DNA of 64,000 nt from the NCBI RefSeq assembly GCF_000002985.6, contig NC_003280.10, positions 2,852,001 through 2,916,000 on the forward strand, written 5' to 3'. The notes below the pieces were generated by a model. That model was not told where the DNA came from. It saw nothing but the letters and a program-made list of their open reading frames with translations, and ran no database searches. Numbering within the stretch: position 1 is the first letter of the stretch; the number at the start of each line of letters is the position of its first letter. This stretch comes from Caenorhabditis elegans. Its lineage: Eukaryota; Nematoda; Chromadorea; Rhabditida; Rhabditidae. The position numbers and the translations under genes are program-made. Positions 1 through 10,654 of this stretch are shown piece by piece.

Positions 1-44
1 ACTTTTTTTTTTAAATTTTTTTCAAATTTATTTTGATTTTTTAC

Positions 45-128
45 CTTCCTATGAGTACGATGAATAACATTCCGAATACAATGTTTAGCTTCTGATAATA
101 AATCAGTTTCCTCATCAGGAAACGACAT
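45..128 (-). CDS. First coding exon of an unidentified gene running off the left edge
   Basis: Reading the minus strand, an ATG at 128-126 opens 28 codons (MSFPDEETDLL... to ...HRTHRK) and ends exactly at a good 5' splice site, AAG|GTAAAA, at 45/44. Phase is 0 at the donor. Composition is protein-like (acidic start, basic end, no low-complexity runs), unlike the A/T-rich surroundings. An in-frame stop lies 21 nt before the ATG, so the start is well bounded. The rest of the gene is outside the window, so the product cannot be named; I do not recognise these residues. It would be transcribed away from the window, and the repeat-rich kilobases to its right would be its upstream region. Confidence 0.55.
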
Positions 129-455
129 TTGAAGCTTCGAAGGGCTTCAGTCAGAAAATGCGAAATTGTCGGAAGAAATGGGGGAAAACGAAAAGGAAAG
201 TTTTGAATCAATTCGATTAGCCGGGCGATAATTTATTGTCTTTTCAGTGATATGATAAGGAAATTTTCAAGGATTACAGAAATTTTGGGGAACAAAAATT
301 TTTCGATTAAAAAAAAATGTTTTCAAACTTTTTTTTTTCAAACATTTTTTTAAATAATTTTTAAAATGTTTTCAGCTGTCTAAGTTTTCCTATGATTTTT
401 TATTCCTTTTTATCCCTATTCCAAGCCCAGTTCTGAGCCTAAAGCCCGCACTTAC

Positions 456-512
456 CCTTCTGATCGGACCGGGTTCGTCCTTCCCGGGCGGTTGTTCCGA
501 ATGCACCTTCAT
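456..512 (-). other. Possible upstream exon or alternative first exon
   Basis: A GC-rich minus-strand island in A/T-rich DNA. An ATG at 512-510 gives 19 codons rich in Pro, Gly, Glu and Lys, ending at a strong donor (AGAAGG|GTAAGTG, donor at 455). It lies about 330 bp upstream of the exon at 45-128 on the same strand. The reading frames do not join simply, so if real it is a 5' UTR exon or belongs to another isoform. No homology is recognised; the donor and base composition are the only support. Confidence 0.25.
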
Positions 513-615
513 TCGGGGATTTTTACCGGATTCCAATCACCCGATTTTTAGATAATTTGCAGTATTTTGTTTGGTTTGAGTGATGGTGGATTTCTGAAAA
601 ATTGGGGAAAATTAG

Positions 616-1770
616 TTGGAAAAATATGAAATTTTGAAAAAAAAAATTTATGAAAGTGGGAAAAGTTATGCAACATTTCGGAGATTAGAGATATCAAAAA
701 GTTCAGTATTGGACAAATGTAGAAAATTAAATTTTCTACATTTTTGTAGTTCACAAATTACTGTAGCTCAAAGTACTGCAACGTTATCACGTTTTAAAGA
801 TGGAAGAAAGGAGGAGAGAAGGAGGGAAGGTGGGAAGGAGAGAGGGAGACGAAAAACGGTTATAACTCAAATACGGCTAGAGATAGAAAAATATTGCCAA
901 CCAGCAAAATGTAGGAAATTAAATTTCACATATTATAGTAATTAACAAATTTTTTCTAGCTAAAGAGGCTGCAAAGTTGCAAGGCATTAAAGGTAAGCAC
1001 CCCCTGCAGCAGCAACAGTTTGCTGTGAAGGGAGAAAAACGGGTACATCTCCAAAACGGTGAAAGTTAGAAAAATGTTGTAAACTGATAAAATATAGAAA
1101 AATAAATTTCCTCTAAATCACAAAAAAAAATAATTTTAAAATCTCAAACAACAACAGAGATATGGAGCTTTGAAAATGGCCGCCCAAAAAAAAATTTTTT
1201 TTGATTTTTTTTCAAAAATTTTTATTTTTATTACTATTAATGCTAAGATGAAGTTTTGCTATTAAAATGTAGAGAATTAATTTTTTTCTAATTTATAACT
1301 GTTTTGGAGCTCTTCCTCTTCTCTCAGTAGAGATATGAAAGTTTGAAAAAAGATATCAGTAGAAAAATTGAGGGGTAGGGTTAGGGTACAGCCAAACTTC
1401 AAATATAATATATATAATATATATAGCTCTACCTCCGTCTGAGTAACAAAAAAGTTGTCAACTGACAAATTATAGAAAATGAAATTTGTTATATTTTATT
1501 AGTTGAAAAATTTTTAATATCTCCAACATTAGCCGAGATATGAAGCTTTGAAGTTAGCTAGTCACTGCATGCGAAAAGAGAACGGTAAGATGAAATGTGT
1601 ATATCTCAGAAACCGTGCTAAATACCAAAAAGTTTTCAACTAACAACTTGTAGAAAAATAAATTTCCTACAATTTGTTAGTTTACAACTTTTTTCTAGCT
1701 TTTACGGTTTTTGAGAAAAATTAGTTTTTAGCAAAAAAATCAACTTCGAAATTTTTTTCCCAATTTTTGA
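616..1770. repeat. Cluster of foldback repeats (CAACTAACAAAATGTAGAAA family)
   Basis: At least six diverged units (near 700-760, 880-945, 1060-1110, 1255-1300, 1440-1500, 1620-1690). Each has a palindromic core: a short sequence such as TGTCAACTAACAAAATGTAG, an A/T spacer AAATTAAATTT, then the reverse complement, flanked by TTTTTCTAGCT and a GAGATATG motif. The same family recurs near 3220-3910, 6230-6850, 16260-16330, 21890-21960, 24030-24420, 24800-25400 and 29180-29440. No coding potential is seen; ORFs here are shadows of the palindromes. Confidence 0.8.
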
Positions 1771-2139
1771 TCTACATAGGAGGGAAGGTAAAAAATGAAA
1801 TGTTATGACCCTACAAAAAAATGTTAAAAAAATCTAAAATTTTCCGCGATAACATCTGTCTGTCTGACATGCCAACACACACACGGTTTCTAGTTCTTAA
1901 ATTGAACAAGTTTGGGTCGTCGAAAAAATTGAAGAATTTTTGAGGTCAGGAGAGGCAATTTGATCAGATTACAGAAATGGGTATATGGGGGAGTTGGACT
2001 GGTTTTTTATCGGAAAAATTTCATTTTCACCAGAGGAAAACAATTTGGAAATGAAAGTTAATGGGGTAAATTAATGCAAAAAAACGGGAAAGTGAGAAAG
2101 TGCTCTTTGTTGAAACCTGAGTACTATCATAGTTGCCTG

Positions 2140-2480
2140 CCTACCTATCTGGCTACCTAGGCGCCTGCCTAGCAGGTTGAATACCTACTTGAAAACCTAC
2201 TTGCCTACTACTTGCCTACCTACTTACATAGTGTCATAAGCCTATCTATCTAACAGATTGCCTAACTAGCTGCCTACCTAGCAGTTTGCCTGCCTACTTC
2301 TACTTGCCTACCTTCTCCCCCTGCTTACCTTTTTTTGCCTAGTTCCTTGCCTACCTACCTGTCTGCCTACTTAACTACTTTGTTGCCGGCCATATTTCGA
2401 GCATAGTTGTCTGCCTACCTGACTACCTAATTGCCTACCTACCTGCCCACCTTGACGCCTATTTTTTTGCCTACCTAGTT
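2140..2480 (+). repeat. Degenerate CCTACCTGCCTA simple-repeat tract
   Basis: About 340 bp of diverged 4-bp based repeats (CCTA/CCTG) on the plus strand. A shorter complementary tract (TAGG/GGCA) lies at 2620-2700, so the two can base-pair as an imperfect inverted repeat around a 130-bp spacer. No gene is seen in 1770-3170. The rest of that stretch holds only a (CA)n/(TG)n tract near 2955 and 3080 and purine-rich DNA. Confidence 0.7.
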
Positions 2481-3189
2481 GTGTTTCGCACTTGTGATTT
2501 GTAGCACAAAACCTCAAAAAAAGTTTTTGTTATATGTGAATAATCTGCAGATTTGCACCCACGAATGGACGAAACTCCATTTATGAAAAAATCATAGTAA
2601 TCAAAAAAAAATGGCAAGAGGGTAGGCAAGTAGATAGGCAAGAAGGTAGATATGTAGTTAGGTAAGTAGGTAGGTAAGAAGGTAGGCAACCGACTCGGCA
2701 ACCACATATTCAAACCAAAAAAGTACCCGGTACAGTATGAAAACTGGTAGATCAGGAAATAAAAGCTGAAACTAATAATAATAAACGTCATATAGTATAA
2801 AAACCACCGCCACCTCCACTACTACTACTTCATGCAATCGTCAGGGACTAATCGAAGTACGTAGTAGCACCGGAACGAGGGGAGGCAACGAGAGATCAAA
2901 ACAGTGTGGAGGGTAGGACAGAGAAAAAGACGAGAAAAATGACTAGAACCACCAATACACACACACACGGCGACTTGTTTCACGGAAGCACAGGATAAGG
3001 ATCGAGATAGTGTGGGGATTGGAGAGAGTGCGCTAGAGAAGCAGACGATTTATATATGGGGAACTGGATATTATGAATGACTGTGTGTGTGTGTGTATGC
3101 GGGTACGACAATATAAGCGGGATATGGAGAAAGTTGCGAGGACGGACCTACGTGAAAATCGCTAGGAAGGCTTTTGATTATTTTTTTCT

Positions 3190-3910
3190 AAATACAATTT
3201 AACTCAAACCCCATAAATGCTAGGAAAAAAATTGTCAACTGCAACATTGTAGAAAATTTAATTTGCTGTATTTTGTTAGTTGACAACTTTTTTCTAACTG
3301 TAGTAGCTTTTGAGATATGAGCGGTTGAAGGTTAAAGGTTGAAAAACGGCGTAACTTTGTGGCGGGTAGAGCTACCAAAAAGTTGTCAAGTAGCAAACTG
3401 TCAGAAATTAAATTTTCCACATTTTGTTAGTTGACAACGTTTTTCTAGCTTCAGTACTTTTTGAGATATGAACGCTCAAAGTGTGAGAACACTTGTCTGT
3501 GTCTCCTCTCCAACTTTTTTTAGAGCACATTGACTTTGGCGAGCTCTATCTCTGTACCGGGTATAGCTACAAAATAGGTGTCAATTAAAAAAATGTAGAG
3601 AATTAAATTTCCTATATTTTGCTAGTTGATAAAATTTTTCTAGCTGTAGTACTTTTTGAAATGTAAGCGCTCAAAGTGTAAAGGCAAAAGAGGGACGACG
3701 CAGAGAGCGAGAGTGTCTGCTTGTCTGCGTCTCCCCCTCCTGCTCCTCTCTTACACCCGTAATCTTTTGCAAGCTCTATCTTTGTAGCGGGTAGAGCTAC
3801 AAAAAAGTTGTCAACTAAGAGAATGTAGAAAATTAAATTTCCTATATTTTGTTAGTTGGCAATTTTTTGTTATCTCCACCAGTTTTAGAGCTATACCGCT
3901 TTGAAATGTT
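3190..3910. repeat. Foldback repeats with GACGCAGA/TCTGCGTC palindromes
   Basis: Four copies of the CAACTAACAAAATGTAG-type palindrome (near 3235, 3385, 3575 and 3805), spaced ~150-230 bp. Two are separated by a longer palindrome with a GAGACGCAGA arm and its reverse complement TCTGCGTCTC. This is one composite dispersed repeat. 3910-4600 contains no gene I can support: it holds poly-A rich sequence, a GAA-rich tract at 4300-4330 and a G-run near 4460. Confidence 0.75.
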
Positions 3911-4599
3911 TCAATTTAAAAACTCAAAACTCTTCATTTTCGCACTAATTTTTAAGGGTCTTTGTGAGGTAAATCCTAAAATTTTGCAATATCCAAATTT
4001 TATTCAAAAAAATGTTGCAAAACTACTGCAATTTCAGCGAAAATAGCCAGAATTTCTTTTTTTTATGCAAACGTAGCGGGGTTCCAAAATAGAACAGAAC
4101 TAACAAACAAAAATCAAAAACAAAGAAAAAAAACAAAAACAGTATGCAAATTTACCGCCGAAAAACTGGTAAATTTACCTATTTTTTCCATTAAAAAAAA
4201 CAGAAAACCACTAGAAATTTCCACTTTTCTATAGACTACATAACAAAATGTGACCGATTCTGTCCTCCCTGATGGTCATCAGATCAGAAAAAACGAGCGG
4301 AAAAGAAAAAGAAGAAGAAGAAGAAGTAGACCTAGATCGGTTCGAGATGACAAGGAGGGGAGATAAGGTGATAAGAAGGAAGAACCGGTGTGTGAGAATG
4401 AATTCGGGGAAGGAAAAACCGATGGAAAATTAAACGGATTGGTGTTGACAGTGAGGCGCGGGGGGGGGAGATTGAAAAATTCTGGGATCTGTCTGTGGAA
4501 GTTAGAGCATTTAGATGTTAGAGGTATAACGAAAAAATTTGTCAAACAATTTCCTATTTTTATGTACATAGTTAACATTTTTCAAATACCGCCTAAATT

Positions 4600-5480
4600 G
4601 ACTGACTTATGCGCCGTCAAAGTTTCTTAGTCGATGCACCATGTCTGGTACTTAACTCTGCCAACTCATATCTCGTCTGTCGCTAGTTTTATCATAAAAT
4701 GTTTTTAACGATATATATATACAGTTGGATTTTTTATATTTTTGCAGTTAAAAGTTTTTAGGTATCTTCAAAATGAGCTGAGATATAAGCGTTTGAACTT
4801 TATCGATGCACCATGTCCGGCTGTTGACTTTGCCAGCTTTTATCTCGGTTATCTTTGGGATTATCAAGAAAATGTTAACACAAAAAACGAACCTTTTAAT
4901 TTTCTATATTTTTGCAGTTAAATTTTTTTAGATGTCTTCCAAACGAACTGAGATATAAGCGGTCAAAGTTTTTAAGTCGATGCACCATGTCAGGCCCTTG
5001 ACTTTGATTTGTTTTATCTCGACTATCTTTGAGATTATCAACAAGATATAAATTGACAAAATGTTTATCATAAAATTTTCTATATTTTTGCAGTTAAAAT
5101 TGTTTTGATATCTTTCAAATAAAGCGAGATACGAGCGGCCAAAGTTTATCGATGCACCATGTCTGGCACTAAACTTTGCCAGCGTATATCTTGACTACCT
5201 ACGACACTAACAAAAAGTACATACTACCAACATACTACCCTTTTCATTTGCAATATTGTTGCAGTTAACTATTTGTAGATATCTCTTAAATGAGCTGAGA
5301 TATGTGTTGTTGAAATTTCCTAGTTGATGCACCATGTCTGACACCAATTTCGCTCAACTTTGGAAGCCCGTATCTCTGCGATTTCTGATTTTTTCAAAAA
5401 TTTGCTAACTAACAAAACCTTTTTCATGAGTTTTACTATAAATCTGTAGTTAAAATTTTTTGATATCACTCTAAAGAATC
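4600..5480 (+). repeat. Tandem repeat, ~173-bp period, five copies
   Basis: The motif GATGCACCATGTC occurs at 4633, 4805, 4979, 5151 and 5326, i.e. at spacings of 172, 174, 172 and 175 bp. Around it a common unit is visible: GCACCATGTC, then TATCTCG, then ATATTTTTGCAGTTAAA, then GAGCTGAGATAT. Copies are diverged at many positions, so this is an old array. The same GATGCACCATG motif appears singly at 8273, 9706 (inverted), 10635 and 11153 (one mismatch). Confidence 0.85.
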
Positions 5481-6200
5481 GGAATATCGTTTGTCAAACA
5501 AAAAGCAGTCCAGGGAAAAATATAGCACAGAAAATAAAGGTTAAAATAACTCTAAACTTGCCCACAAAGGCCAAAACCATTCCGCCGCGATAAAAATCAA
5601 TTCAACTCTATACCTAGATCCTTATCTCACCAGGTACCTACAAAACCACTACAAACCTTCTAGCCTCCGAAAAACATTCTCCAGCGATTTGTCACAAGAA
5701 ACGTAGGCAAAGAAATTGAGAAAATCAGTGAGAAAAAAGGAAATCAAGGCAAAAACCGCATCTGCCATTTGCTGGTGAGGAAACTGGAATATTGCCCGCG
5801 CGCGCGCGGCCGGTTCCACAGGGTCCTAGAGATAAGGGAAGGATAGTTTTACAGGTGGTATCAGAGAGATAGGAGGAAACATGAAACTTTTGAACTTGAT
5901 TTTTTTGGGTTATACCTGTACCCCAAGTACCCAAGAAGTTAATCAAAATGTTAATCAAAAGACCAAAAGTCTTCTTGGGGTATACTGTAGTGGAGGGTGC
6001 CGGGCAAACTGAAATCAGGTCTCTTTTCTCAAGTCCCTAAACTGAACTAATTACACCCCTTGTCCCCTTTCCTTTACAGTTTTTGATTACATGTTTCTGA
6101 ATCACTTGTTTGGAAAAAGTGTAAGAATATATGTATGTATGTATGAATACAGTTTTTGTGGTGACTCACAAGCCGCTGAAGTGACTGAGGGAAAATCGAA
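5480..6200. other. Intergenic stretch with a (CG)n tract; no gene seen
   Basis: Contains a CGCGCGCGCG tract near 5800 and an imperfect hairpin near 5905-5990 (TACCCCAAG... pairing with CTTGGGGTA). Short ORFs here have no recognisable features. Confidence 0.5.
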
Positions 6201-6209
6201 TTATCTCAA

Positions 6210-6890
6210 AAACTAAACAAGATATCACAAAAGTTTAAACTCATAAAAAATAGGAATTGAAATTTCCTACATTTTTGCAGTTAAAATTTTTTTAAAGCTC
6301 AAACCGCTAAATAGTTACGAGACTTTGAACTTGGAGGAGATCGCTTGCGGCTCTGTCCTCTATAAATGTGCGTATCTCCGAAACTATTACAGCTAGAAAA
6401 AATATGTTAACTGTCAAAATATAGAAAATTAAATTTCTCACATTTTTCCAGTTGACAACTTTTTGCTACCTGTTTTGGGAGCAGAGATATGGAGCTTTAA
6501 AGCCAGGAAGTCTAAATCACTCACTGACTAAAAACCAACTTATCTCAAAAACTTTGCGAGATATCAGTAAACTTACAACGATACAATTATAGAAAATAAA
6601 ATTTACTACATATTTACAGTTAACAATATTTTTATAGCTTAAACCGCTGGGAAGTTATAGTGCTTTGAAAATGGTGAGGTGAAGGAGAGACGCAGACAGG
6701 CAGACACCTTCGCCTCCTGCGCCTCTCACCTCTTGCTCATCAACTTTAATCGCGCATATCTCGAAAACCACTGCAGCTAGAAAAATGTTGTCAACTGGCA
6801 AAATATAGAAAATTAAATTTTCCATATTTTTCCAGTTGAAACAATTTTGTACCTCTGCTCCTTGCATAGATACAAGAGCTTTGAGAAAGG
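6210..6890. repeat. Foldback repeat cluster
   Basis: Four further copies of the palindromic repeat family (cores near 6250, 6410, 6580 and 6790), with a GAGACGCAGACAGGCAGA-type palindrome at 6680-6720. Nothing gene-like is seen up to 7140. Confidence 0.75.
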
Positions 6891-7141
6891 CACTCAGCCC
6901 AACGAGTAAAAAAAACTGAAATACCTAAAATATCTGCCCGCTAGTGTCCTAATCAAAAACCTAGTTGTAAACACAGGTTATCATCACAAGATACAGATCA
7001 AGATAACACGCAGACACGGGCGGACACTACAAAAAGACACTACTGTTGATTATTGATTATTGGTCATTTAAAGGTTGGTAGACAGATGAAAACATGGGCT
7101 ACAAAAACTACAAACTACAGTTTTACAGGGCCGAAGATTGA

Positions 7142-7735
7142 AAATTCTTAAGGTTAGGCCTGAGCCCAAGCCTAGGCCTTCACCTGAGACTAAATTAAAG
7201 CCCAGGCATAAGCCTAAGACTAAGTCTTAACATAAAACTAAGTTAAAGCCCAGGCATAAGCCTAAGACTGAGTCGAAGCCTAAGTCTAAAGCTAAGATTA
7301 AGCCTGAACCTAAGCCTAAACCTAAGCCTAATCCCAAGCTTAAGCCTAATGTAAGCCTAAAGTTCTGATCCTAAGGCCATAAGCCTAAGACCCTGAGCCT
7401 AAGCCAAATCTAAGAATAAACTTCTGATGCTAAGTCCCTAAGCCTGTTGCTCCAAGCCTAACCGTAAGCCTTAGCCTAAGCATAAGCCTAAGCCTGAGCC
7501 TAAGCCTAATCCTAAGCCCACTCCTAAGCTTAAGCCTAACCGTAAGCCTAACCGTAAGCCTAAGCCTAAGCCTATGCATAAGTCTAAGCCACAGCCTAAG
7601 GCTTTACCCTAAGCCTAAGCCTAAGCCTGAGCCTAAGCATTAGCCTAAGCCTACTCCTAATCCTAAGCCTACGACTAGACCTAAGCCTAAGCCTAAGCCT
7701 AAGCCTAAGCCTTAGCCTAAGTCTAAAGAACCTTG
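7142..7735 (-). repeat. Interstitial telomere-like array (TTAGGC)n, degenerate
   Basis: About 590 bp of GCCTAA/AAGCCT units on the plus strand, i.e. the nematode telomere repeat TTAGGC on the minus strand. Units are interrupted by variants (GCATAA, GTCTAA, GCCCAA), and the longest uninterrupted stretch is at ~7680-7720. The degeneracy shows an old internal array, not a chromosome end. Confidence 0.92.
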
Positions 7736-8341
7736 GTCTTTCACAAAAATCACATGGGCGGTATGATTTTTCGATTAAGAAAAAAAAAAGTTCGAAACAA
7801 CAGTCATGACAACAATATCAATTAATCAGTAGCGATCTTTCAACAAAAATGACATCAATTTTTATTTTTGTAGTTTTTGTAGTATCTGTAGTATTTGTAG
7901 TGTATCTAGCTTGAAGCTATTCAGAAAAATTTGGGTGGAAAATCGGAATCTCGAGGATCAGCAGCAGCAGCAGCAGCCCATCAATAGGGGGATGGGGGGA
8001 GAAAGTCGGAGGTCATCACCCCTTTTCGGACAAAATCGGGAAATAGTGTGGAGATTGGTGGAGACGCAGACGTTCAATGTCTGTTTTGGACCGAACTGGA
8101 GGAATTGGGGGGAACTTGAATGGAAAACGAGACGAGAAATGGGGTAGGAAGGGGGAGAAATTGGGAGAATAGAATTGGAAGTTGAATAGAGGAATAGGCG
8201 TAGCCGTTTTTTTTTAGGTGAAATTCTAAGTTTTATATTGATTGGGCCTTGATTTAGACTAAAATGGCATTTCGATGCACCATGTTGCTCACACTTTTCC
8301 CCCCTGCCACCTAACCACCCAGCTACTGGTATGTCGCCGGC

Positions 8342-8423
8342 GGAGAGATGGCCGAGCGGTCCAAGGCGCTGGTTTAAGGCACCAGTCCCTTCGGGGGCGT
8401 GGGTTCGAATCCCACTCTCTTCA
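8342..8423 (+). tRNA. tRNA-Leu (anticodon AAG)
   Basis: An 82-nt class II tRNA. The acceptor stem GGAGAGA pairs with TCTCTTC (one G-T) and the discriminator is A8423. The D arm begins TGGCCGAGCGG (A box). The anticodon stem CTGGT/ACCAG encloses the loop TTAAGGC, giving anticodon AAG (Leu, CUU). A long variable arm (TCCCTTCGGGGGC) and T arm GTGGG-TTCGAAT-CCCAC follow. There is no intron and CCA is not encoded. A TTCTTTTT run follows, a typical Pol III stop. Confidence 0.97.
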
Positions 8424-8716
8424 GTTCTTTTTGTAGCTATTTTGCAGTGGGTTTATCTGATAGCAAACGGAGATAAGTTGCGGGCTTTTGCAAAATAGGG
8501 GAAATTGTTTTGCAAAATACCGTTTTTTCACAAAACGTGTTCAACAAACACCTATTATTGTTGGCAGGAAGTCAGAAAACAGGGAGAAATTCAAAAAAAA
8601 AAGTATATGAGAAAACATTTGTCAACAAACAAAAGTGGTAAATATTTGAATAGACAAAACATATGAGAAAACATGGCAAAAAAGGTTTTTCTGGCAATAC
8701 AATTTAAAAAAATGTT

Positions 8717-8787
8717 GTCCAAGTGGAGCAGTGGGATTTTCGATGACTACTGATCTGAGGGTCGAGGGTTCGAGTCCGCACTGTGGC
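8717..8787 (+). repeat. tRNA-like element (Pol III A and B boxes, no intact cloverleaf)
   Basis: Begins GTCCAAGTGGAGCAGTGGGA, with a near-consensus A box, and contains the B box GGTTCGAGTCC 50 nt on, ending in GCACTGTGGC. The T stem pairs at only two or three positions and the acceptor ends do not pair, so it is a degenerate tRNA-derived sequence. Six more related copies lie in this window (9345, 10177, 22488, 23289, 23442, 23607). Confidence 0.75.
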
Positions 8788-9214
8788 AAATTTTTTTGTA
8801 ACCTCTTTTTAGATTATTTTAGGGGTGTAGAAGTTGAAAATATTACTTTAGAAGCTCGAAAAGTTCAGATTCAGAACGAAAAATTGGAAAAAAAAACAAT
8901 TTTTTTGAAAAAAGGTTTGCTAAAAAGTGTGGTCGATCAAAAAAAAATCTTCTCTCTAAAAAAATGTGGAGATGATGGGGGATCTGTACCAACATAGGGA
9001 TCTAGCTTCTGTCTAAGCCAATTCAAATCCGCAAATGACCGCCAGGCGTCGCAAGGCAGTAGCTACAAAAAACCAGAGTGATTCCACGTCATTTCGCTGG
9101 CTTCTTCTTCTATTAGAACTGGTCTCCAATCCCCTGCCCTGGCATGAAAAAGAACACACATTCGATCCCCCATGTAGCTTTTCGATATTTGTGTCACATT
9201 TTATCGCAGAAATT

Positions 9215-9232
9215 GGGGGGGGGGGGGGGGGG
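9215..9232 (+). other. Uninterrupted 18-nt G tract
   Basis: Eighteen consecutive guanines in the centre of the inverted duplication. Runs of this length form G-quadruplexes and are known sites of deletion in C. elegans lacking the DOG-1/FANCJ helicase. Confidence 0.9.
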
Positions 9233-9344
9233 AATGAATTGAGGGGATTTTTCATTTTGATCTGTAAATTTTTACGCATTGACAACTAATTATTCGAGTT
9301 CAGCGTATCAGAATTACTCTAAAACACTATTGAAAAAATTTTTT

Positions 9345-9405
9345 GCCACAGTGCGGACTCGAACCCAAGGCCATCAGATCGGAAATCCCACTGCGCCACT
9401 TGGAC
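9345..9405 (-). repeat. tRNA-like element, inverted partner of 8717-8787
   Basis: On the minus strand it reads GTCCAAGTGGCGCAGTGGGA (A box TGGCGCAGTGG), then GGTTCGAGTCC and GCACTGTGGC. It is 61 nt, ten shorter than its partner because of a deletion in the anticodon/variable region. It lies in the right arm of the inverted duplication. Confidence 0.75.
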
Positions 9406-9549
9406 AAAATTACAAAAACTGCTGGAAATAACTAAAAGTGGTGTGTTTTACGTTTTTTATGTCAGAATTTGATAATATTTATAAAAGCCCGCATCGTATC
9501 ACCGTTTGTTATCAGATAAACCCCCTGCAAAAAAGCTACAAAAAAGAAT

Positions 9550-9631
9550 TGAAGAGAGTGGGATTCGAACCCACGCCCCCGAAGGGACTGGTGCCTTAAA
9601 CCAGCGCCTTGGACCGCTCGGCCATCTCTCC
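9550..9631 (-). tRNA. tRNA-Leu (anticodon AAG), second copy
   Basis: All 82 nt are identical to the gene at 8342-8423, on the opposite strand, facing it across ~1.1 kb. Acceptor, D, anticodon (AAG), variable and T arms are all intact. Flanks match the left arm for ~20-60 nt at a time. Confidence 0.97.
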
Positions 9632-10176
9632 GCCGGCGGCACACCAGGAGCAGAGCGGTTAGATGTCAGGTGGAAAATTTAAAAGATGAGAGATAACGTG
9701 TTTGCAACATGGTGCATCGAAGTGTCATTTTAGTCTAAATCAGCGTCTAAATCAGCAATCAATGTCAAACTTTGTGTAAAAAAGGCAAAAGTCAATACAA
9801 TATATCGAGAAATTATATAAAAAGCCAGGAAAACCCTACAAACTTTGTCGAAATCTCCAAGAAGAGAAATAGAACGAAAAAGAAACCGAGTGAAAGTGTT
9901 TGGGGCGGAATCTATCTATGTACGGATCAATTGAATATATAAATATGGGGGTGTCATCCAGAAGGCGGAAAATTATTACTTCGTCATCGAGAGGAGGCTA
10001 GTAGCGCGCGGAAGAGAGATCGCAGTGCGTGACGGCAAAATGACTGTGGGGGGAGAGGTTGTGGAGGATTAAGTTTGGATTTATTAGGTTTTAAACAAAA
10101 AAAAAGTTGGGAAATTCGGGAAATTTTGGAATTTTGACCCCAAAAACCCACTTTTCCTGCAATTTTCAAAAATTTC

Positions 10177-10247
10177 GTCCGAATGGCGCAGTGGGATTCT
10201 CGGCGTCTACCAATCTGAGGGTCCTGGGTTCGAGTCCGCACAGTGGC
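10177..10247 (+). repeat. tRNA-like element
   Basis: GTCCGAATGGCGCAGTGGGA with a perfect A box (TGGCGCAGTGG), then CTGAGGGTCC and B box GGTTCGAGTCC, ending GCACAGTGGC. It is 71 nt and shares 3' sequence with the copy at 8717. A T-rich run (TTTTTTTT) follows immediately, a potential Pol III terminator. Confidence 0.75.
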
Positions 10248-10654
10248 AATTTTTTTTTGCACGACTTTTCTAGAGTAATTCAAGGGCGCTGAACACGAAA
10301 AACATACTCAAATTGCTTGAAAATTTCATTATGAAGCAAAAATGAGGATCTTAAAACAGAAACTACAGTTGAAACAGCGCCTCTGAAACAAGTCGAAAGT
10401 CCAAGAATCAAGGGCAATTCTTCTTCGTGCGTATTCCCGTTTTCTAGCACTAAATCGAAATGTGAACATTTGAATTAGCATGTTATTTCGCATTACACAT
10501 TTTCTCCTTTTGTGTTTCGTGTCGATTTCTACAGAATGGTCTCATCAATAGTTTAATCTGGAAAGTGTATAGGGGGGAGTGAACTGTATTAATTCAAGAA
10601 GCAATTGTAGGAAAGGGGTGCGATGAACCAAGAGTCGATGCACCATGAGAGAAA

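Larger units (their letters stand above)
8219..9780. repeat. Inverted duplication carrying paired tRNA-Leu and tRNA-like copies
   Basis: The left arm (8219-~8830) and right arm (~9310-9780) are reverse complements in segments. Both contain, from the outside in, a TTTAGACTAAAATG block, GATGCACCATGTTGC, a complete tRNA-Leu, a GTTTATCTGATA block and a tRNA-like element with B box GGTTCGAGTCC. The ~480-bp centre (8830-9310) is unique and carries an 18-G tract. The tRNA genes are identical while the arms around them have diverged, consistent with selection or gene conversion on the tRNAs. Confidence 0.85.

Noticed and set aside
7911-8147. 78-codon plus-strand ORF with a Gln run
   Set aside because: A CAG microsatellite in a purine-rich region without splice sites, homology or supporting start context; could be promoter DNA.
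8717-8787. Functional tRNA gene
   Set aside because: A and B boxes are good, but acceptor and T stems do not pair and no plausible anticodon stem-loop can be placed.
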